Shown here piece after piece: positions 6,256 to 10,551 of a stretch of DNA of 10,551 nt; the first letter of the stretch is position 1; every line of letters starts with the position of its first letter. The stretch spans positions 1 to 10,551 of the forward strand of contig JARCMB010000167.1 in the NCBI GenBank assembly GCA_030248825.1, read 5' to 3'. Position numbers and translations under genes: made by a program. The notes below the pieces were generated by a model. The model searched no databases. It was not told where the DNA came from and saw only the letters and a program-made list of their open reading frames with translations. This DNA comes from Pseudanabaenaceae cyanobacterium MP8IB2.15. GTDB taxonomy: Bacteria; Cyanobacteriota; Cyanobacteriia; Pseudanabaenales; Pseudanabaenaceae.

Positions 6256-9200
6256 TCATTTAATCAGTCCTGTACGAACATCGCGATAGGCGTTGAGGGC
6301 GTTGAGTTTGACTGGATTGGCGACGATGGGGAATGTACTCAAGATATGGGCAAATTCGATTTCGGTGAGTCCGTAAATATGGGCAATGATGCCGTCTAGT
6401 TCGGCTCGGAGTTTGGCGCGATGAATTTCGTCGATCGCTCCATATTTGCTCTTTTCATCGTCTGGATATTTTTGGGCGGGAGAGAGTGGTTTTAATCCTA
6501 TTTCTTGAGCGAGGTCGTCAAATTCTGGGGTGGTGCAAATTAATCTTGCGGCGCGTTCTACGATTTGGGTAAACCATTTGTCGCTTTGTTGGAGTCGGGG
6601 GACTGGGAGTTGATGAATAAAGAACTGACTCACATTTGCTGACACCTTACTTCGCAACGCAAAGTCTAATACAAAAGAATTCATCAAGCTTACTAAATAA
6701 AGAGAATTATCAATAGGAAGGATATTCTTAACATTGACAAACACGGAATGAACTACAACAGTATTTCTAGGCAAAATAGTTGTAATTAGAGTTCTAATGT
6801 CGGTATTTCTAGCAATTCTCCGAATAGCAAAACGGTAGTGTTTCCAATCAGCACGTTCATAGAAATGAGTTTTTTGTAATTCATGTAAACTCATCCACCA
6901 TTGAGGTTTATCAAGGTTAGAATTAAATTGCTCAAACATTTTGCCTTCATAGACGATCAGCCCATCACGTATTCCGTTAAATTTTGGATGATCATCTGTT
7001 GACATAAATTCTCTCGAAAATTGTAAAGGCTCTCCTTTTATCCATTGACCAAGCAAAGGAAATTGCAGCATCTTTTTGGCGATTTGCACATCGATCGCCC
7101 CTTTAAACTCCATGATTGACAATGAATCTGGCGATAACTTACGAATCAATGGCACATCTAGGCGAATATCGTCAGGTGATGGGAAATTAGCAAGTTCAGC
7201 GACATCGTGACGCATGAAACGAGTGGCAAAAGACTTGGTTTGACTACCTTTCTCAAAAGAGAGAATCACAAACTTAAAGCGACTATCCACACCTTCAAAA
7301 ATTTCTTTACGATTCTCAAAACAGAATAAACCCGTAATTTCTGTCTCACTAAAAAGCATCTCTCGCAGTTGCTTAGTCCCTAGATCCGTATAAATGCCGC
7401 TAGGAATTACAATTCCACATTCACCACCCTTTCGCATCAAATTATAACAACGTTCCACAAACAGCTTATACAGATTAATATCCGTCCCAGCCTTTTTGCC
7501 ATTCACCACCGAAATTTGATTTTTATAATCCTCAGCCGAACGATAATAAGCACTCACATAAGGGAACTTGCTCTGATATTCACACCAAGCCGCCGCAATC
7601 TCTGGACTTTCTAAAAGCTTCTTCTGTTCCTTCTCAAAAGCCTTAATATCCATCTTGTTTTTAGTCACCAGATCGCTATACAGTGCAAAAAACTCTTTAG
7701 CCTGTGGCTTAAAGATCTCCCAAGGCGGATTGGTAATAATCGCATCAAACCCGCCTCGTGCAAACACCGCATCAAAATGATAACCCCAATGAAAAGGCTC
7801 CAACGCCTCAATATCCGCAATATTCAGCACCCGTTTTTTCGACTTACCCGTCAGCAAAACCTCCTCATACTTAATCGACAGATTATCGCTAAACTCCTTT
7901 AACAACAACTCATTCAGCTTCGCTTGCGAGTCCCGATTGAGCTTATCGATATGATTCCGTAACTCCAAAATACTTTGCTCCTGCGATCGCACATCAGGAC
8001 TCCTTTGAGCATCCGATTGAAAAGCGTGTTTCTTGTACAGCGCAATACTTTTGTTCTTATCCTCCAAGATTTGCTCATACTCAGAAGCATCCAATCCCTG
8101 CAACAGATTCCCCTGTAACACCGTCCGCCCTAATAAATCACCCTGAGTCGGATCGTGAGAGAAACCCTCACCCCCAGCCCCTTTCCCAGAACGGGAGAGG
8201 GGAGCAGGAGTAAGGCGATCGAAGCCTTTCGCATCAACCCGAATCAACCCGATCAGCGAATTTCCTGCCATGATATTAAAATCAATATTGGGCAAAGGTT
8301 CCAACTCATCGACCTTTTTCGCCGAAGCTACCAAAGCTAGAAATAGCCGTAACTTAGCGATTTCCGTCGCCTCCTGCATGATATCCACACCATAGAGATT
8401 GTCCGTAATAATCCGCTTTTTGATGTAGTAATCCAAAGAAGGATGCTCATCTGCTTCGGCTAACCATTGAGCGATTTTAGGATGATCTGTAAAAAGCTTG
8501 GCTTGGCTGACAACCGTTGCATAAATACCGATCAAAGTCTTCATCGCCGCCACCAAAAACGCCCCCGAACCACAGGCAGGATCGAGCAAAGTTAGTTCAG
8601 GTAAGATTTTGTTGAGTAGGCGATCGCAAAGATTGGCATCAAGCCTCAATAACAACTCGTTGAGATTATCAGCATCCTGAATTGCAACCTTTTCCAAAAT
8701 CAACTTGTTAATCGTTCGATCGCACAAATATTCCGTAATCTCAGGACGAGTATAGTAAGCCCCAAATTCTTTTTGATTAATATATTTCTCGAAAATATAA
8801 CCCAACACATCGGGATTGATTTCATCATCCTTACCCGCAGGCGTATCATCGAGATTCCATGAATAGCGCGAAAACAAGTCTAGAACCTGCTCAAAGGCTC
8901 GATCGCTAATCTGAATATCCGTATATTTCGCCTCTAATGTATGAGACAGAAACAAACCACCATTCAAATAACGAATTTTACCAATTCGCTTTTTTAAAGC
9001 ATCATCTCGATCGACTTCAGGCTTGCCAAAACCCTCAAAAAATAATGGTTGCAAAAACTCACGATAAAAACAATCAGTTCCCTCTTGTTTAATAGCTTTC
9101 AGCTTATTTTGCAAATAAAGTTCATCACCATTATCTAAAAAGTATTTGCGCTGCAAGAAATAGGTAAACATCAAGCGATTCAGCAATACCGACGCATACC

Positions 9201-9780
9201 AACGTCGATCGCTGTCATTACCAATCCCTAAAATCTGTTCTAAAAAATCCCCATGTAAGGACTGAAACTCAGTGAAAAATTTCTTGGTAACTCGATCGAT
9301 ATCAAAACTATCCTTCAGCCGCCGCGCCGCGCTGATAATCGAAACATTGCCTGTATCCCAATCTTTCAGATCGACAACCAACGCCCCCAACTTGCTTAGA
9401 AATAAGTCCCCAGATTGTCCACGCACATACAAATGATCGTGGCGATATTGCTTATTCCCATCACGCTTCACCCAATACCAAAGACTTTGCGTGCGTCGAT
9501 CGTCCACGAAAATTAGTAGGTTTTCCAAATATAGCTTGCAGATTTCCTTGTGAATTGCTATCCGCAGCCTTGCTTCGGGAATTTCTCCACTACTTGCCTT
9601 AATTTCGAGGATCATCACACCTGCAAGTTCGGCAACACCTGTTCGATCGAACGTCTTACCCTCAATTTCAAACGATACGGGTTTATTCGGCGGGTTTGAC
9701 CAGCCTAACTCTTCCACAAACAAACTGCGAAAGTCGAAATCCTGTAAATATTGGCGCGATCGATAAAGATTAATAGCCAT
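6256..9780 (-). CDS. Eco57I-type N6-adenine DNA methyltransferase (DrmMI/PglX/type IIG-like)
   Basis: Large DNA methyltransferase predicted to transfer a methyl group from S-adenosylmethionine to N6 of adenine. Residues 1-190 form an N-terminal domain (FRSLFVEELGW, VMILEIKASSG, LLIFVDDRRTQSLWYWVKR) that may derive from a nuclease fold, though I cannot identify a full active site. The helical bundle with YASVLLNRLMFTYFLQRKY (195-213) and FGAYYTRPEITEYLCDR (339-355) follows. Motif I is LLDPACGSGAF (398-408), YGVDIM is at 463-468, and catalytic motif IV NPPW at 684-687. A coiled region spans about 565-640. The C-terminal half (FENRKEIFEG, YEGKMFEQFN, FAIRRIARNTDIRT) is the Eco57I/TaqI-like target-recognition part. 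All 1174 residues are uninterrupted. It begins 4 bp after the helicase gene. Residues about 521-541 come from an inserted palindromic repeat. The family is clear; restriction activity is unproven. Confidence 0.88.
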   Translation of the reverse strand: MAINLYRSRQYLQDFDFRSLFVEELGWSNPPNKPVSFEIEGKTFDRTGVAELAGVMILEIKASSGEIPEARLRIAIHKEICKLYLENLLIFVDDRRTQSLWYWVKRDGNKQYRHDHLYVRGQSGDLFLSKLGALVVDLKDWDTGNVSIISAARRLKDSFDIDRVTKKFFTEFQSLHGDFLEQILGIGNDSDRRWYASVLLNRLMFTYFLQRKYFLDNGDELYLQNKLKAIKQEGTDCFYREFLQPLFFEGFGKPEVDRDDALKKRIGKIRYLNGGLFLSHTLEAKYTDIQISDRAFEQVLDLFSRYSWNLDDTPAGKDDEINPDVLGYIFEKYINQKEFGAYYTRPEITEYLCDRTINKLILEKVAIQDADNLNELLLRLDANLCDRLLNKILPELTLLDPACGSGAFLVAAMKTLIGIYATVVSQAKLFTDHPKIAQWLAEADEHPSLDYYIKKRIITDNLYGVDIMQEATEIAKLRLFLALVASAKKVDELEPLPNIDFNIMAGNSLIGLIRVDAKGFDRLTPAPLSRSGKGAGGEGFSHDPTQGDLLGRTVLQGNLLQGLDASEYEQILEDKNKSIALYKKHAFQSDAQRSPDVRSQEQSILELRNHIDKLNRDSQAKLNELLLKEFSDNLSIKYEEVLLTGKSKKRVLNIADIEALEPFHWGYHFDAVFARGGFDAIITNPPWEIFKPQAKEFFALYSDLVTKNKMDIKAFEKEQKKLLESPEIAAAWCEYQSKFPYVSAYYRSAEDYKNQISVVNGKKAGTDINLYKLFVERCYNLMRKGGECGIVIPSGIYTDLGTKQLREMLFSETEITGLFCFENRKEIFEGVDSRFKFVILSFEKGSQTKSFATRFMRHDVAELANFPSPDDIRLDVPLIRKLSPDSLSIMEFKGAIDVQIAKKMLQFPLLGQWIKGEPLQFSREFMSTDDHPKFNGIRDGLIVYEGKMFEQFNSNLDKPQWWMSLHELQKTHFYERADWKHYRFAIRRIARNTDIRTLITTILPRNTVVVHSVFVNVKNILPIDNSLYLVSLMNSFVLDFALRSKVSANVSQFFIHQLPVPRLQQSDKWFTQIVERAARLICTTPEFDDLAQEIGLKPLSPAQKYPDDEKSKYGAIDEIHRAKLRAELDGIIAHIYGLTEIEFAHILSTFPIVANPVKLNALNAYRDVRTGLIK
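8166..8211. repeat. GC-rich dispersed palindromic repeat inside the methyltransferase gene
   Basis: Inverted repeat with arms CCCCTTTCCC (8178-8187) and GGGAGAGGGG (8193-8202), one mismatch and a 5-nt loop AGAAC. It is flanked by ACCCTCACCCCCAG and AGCAGGAGT. This composition and the encoded peptide (TPAPLSRSGKGAGGEG) match a family of short dispersed palindromes common in cyanobacterial and some other bacterial genomes. It is far richer in G+C than its surroundings and lies in a variable spacer of the protein. Limits are approximate. A + strand frame over it is only a shadow. Confidence 0.7.
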
Positions 9781-9784
9781 GACA

Positions 9785-10551
9785 TTACAACCTGAAAATT
9801 CCTAAAGAACAAATGATTTGTGGTTCACGAAAACGTTCATCGTCAGAAATAATGCACAGTCGATCGTCCATGCGTAGAGCTAAAACTAAGTTTGCTAGCT
9901 GCTCATCATCGATGCCATCTTTAAACCGACGATTGAGCGTATCGATCGCCGATTGTCTCAGGGGATAGCGATAAATCTCATCAACTGTTTTGGGCAGATC
10001 GGGCGTTACAAATAAAGGGTTTCTTATTTGTTCGTGGTCTACATAGCGTTTTAATCGCTCATAGGCTCGAAATCTCGCACTTTTAGAACTGCCTAGAGAA
10101 CCACCTGTATCTTTTTCTTCCTTGACTAGCATTCTTGTCCCATCAGCAACTAAGTCGTGGTGCTTTTCATCGCGTGGTATGGCAGGAGTATCGGGTTCGC
10201 AAGCAGCTAATCTCAAAATAGCCAACTGAGACTGGGTAACGCTCTTACCATGTCGATCGATATAGGCTAAGGCATCATTACCCTCAGCCGTGCGGACATA
10301 GATCATTACCCCTTCAGGTTTGGTTGGTTCGGGACTATGCGATCGCGTTGAGTACGAGACATTAGGCAATGACTCAATAATTTTCTTGAGCTTGGGATTT
10401 TTATCGGTGGCATTTTTCCAGATTTGGAAAGCCTCGGAAGTCAGATCGACCTCGTTATCATCATCGCTCTCGTCATAGATACCAGACTTCTCGTTATACA
10501 AATCTCTAACGACTCGCGCCTCATCATCTTCAACTAATTTCGCGGGATTCC
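9785..10551 (-). CDS. SNF2/DEAD-type helicase, C-terminal part (partial)
   Basis: The frame is open to the right edge of the window, so only the last 254 residues are seen; a TTG at 10501 is not the start. The visible part reads DDEARVVRDLYNEKSGIYDE, then an acidic stretch, NPKLKKIIESLPNVSYSTRS, IYVRTAEGNDALAYIDRHGK, SVTQSQLAILRLAACEPDTP, YERLKRYV and YPLRQSAIDTLNRRFKDGID, ending EPQIICSLGIFRL. I recognise this as the C-terminal extension of large (about 1000 residues) SNF2-related helicases encoded beside Eco57I-type methyltransferases, including DrmD-like proteins of DISARM. The ATPase motifs would lie outside the window, so helicase identity rests on family recall and on the methyltransferase 4 bp downstream. 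Spacing implies one transcript with coupled translation. Confidence 0.7.
   Translation of the reverse strand, partial: NPAKLVEDDEARVVRDLYNEKSGIYDESDDDNEVDLTSEAFQIWKNATDKNPKLKKIIESLPNVSYSTRSHSPEPTKPEGVMIYVRTAEGNDALAYIDRHGKSVTQSQLAILRLAACEPDTPAIPRDEKHHDLVADGTRMLVKEEKDTGGSLGSSKSARFRAYERLKRYVDHEQIRNPLFVTPDLPKTVDEIYRYPLRQSAIDTLNRRFKDGIDDEQLANLVLALRMDDRLCIISDDERFREPQIICSLGIFRL

Noticed and set aside
8178..8202. The hairpin as a rho-independent terminator
   Set aside because: No T-run follows on either strand and it sits inside an intact reading frame; it fits a dispersed repeat better.
8155..8340. A + strand 61-residue frame opposite the methyltransferase
   Set aside because: It lies on the reverse strand of a well-supported gene and owes its opening to the palindromic repeat; the peptide has no other support.

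Overview
The window reads as cyanobacterial chromosome. It has at least five perfect HIP1 octamers (GCGATCGC), many CGATCG cores, mostly weak or absent Shine-Dalgarno sites, and the gene order rpmH, rnpA, PH-domain protein, yidC, KH/R3H (jag-like) protein, DUF177 protein. The YidC is also of the cyanobacterial form, with a beta-rich insert between its second and third membrane segments. A Pseudanabaena-like filamentous cyanobacterium is my guess; genus cannot be fixed from the sequence alone.

Left part (1-5339), core genes. lepB (type I signal peptidase, +) runs tail to tail into queG (epoxyqueuosine reductase, -) with 2 bp between the stop codons. A 141-bp divergent spacer separates queG from a tight + strand block: rpmH, rnpA, a small membrane PH-domain protein, yidC, the KH/R3H protein and the DUF177 (YceD) protein. 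This block joins ribosome assembly (L34), tRNA 5' processing (RNase P protein), membrane protein insertion (YidC), RNA binding (KH/R3H) and a factor linked to rRNA or ribosome biogenesis (DUF177). The DUF177 frame has no usual start codon in its conserved N-terminal part. One extra A would join it to an ATG at 4831.

Right part (5340-10551), accessory genes, all on the - strand. In transcription order: the C-terminal part of a large SNF2/DEAD-type helicase that runs off the right edge; a 1174-residue Eco57I-type N6-adenine DNA methyltransferase 4 bp downstream; two small DUF2283 proteins overlapping by ATGA; and an xisH-like gene. The helicase and methyltransferase look like the two enzymatic parts of a phage-defence or restriction-type system, and the pair recalls DrmD/DrmMI of class 1 DISARM. 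No drmA, drmB or drmC follows them here. The xisH-like gene lacks about 20 C-terminal residues and its usual partner xisI, and it ends almost against the DUF177 gene. This suggests that a deletion formed the border between the core and accessory regions.

The most unusual details are a GC-rich palindromic repeat read through in frame inside the methyltransferase gene, two genes that each seem to lack one A just after the start codon, and the truncated orphan xisH. I found no tRNA, rRNA, CRISPR array, transposase or complete insertion sequence.
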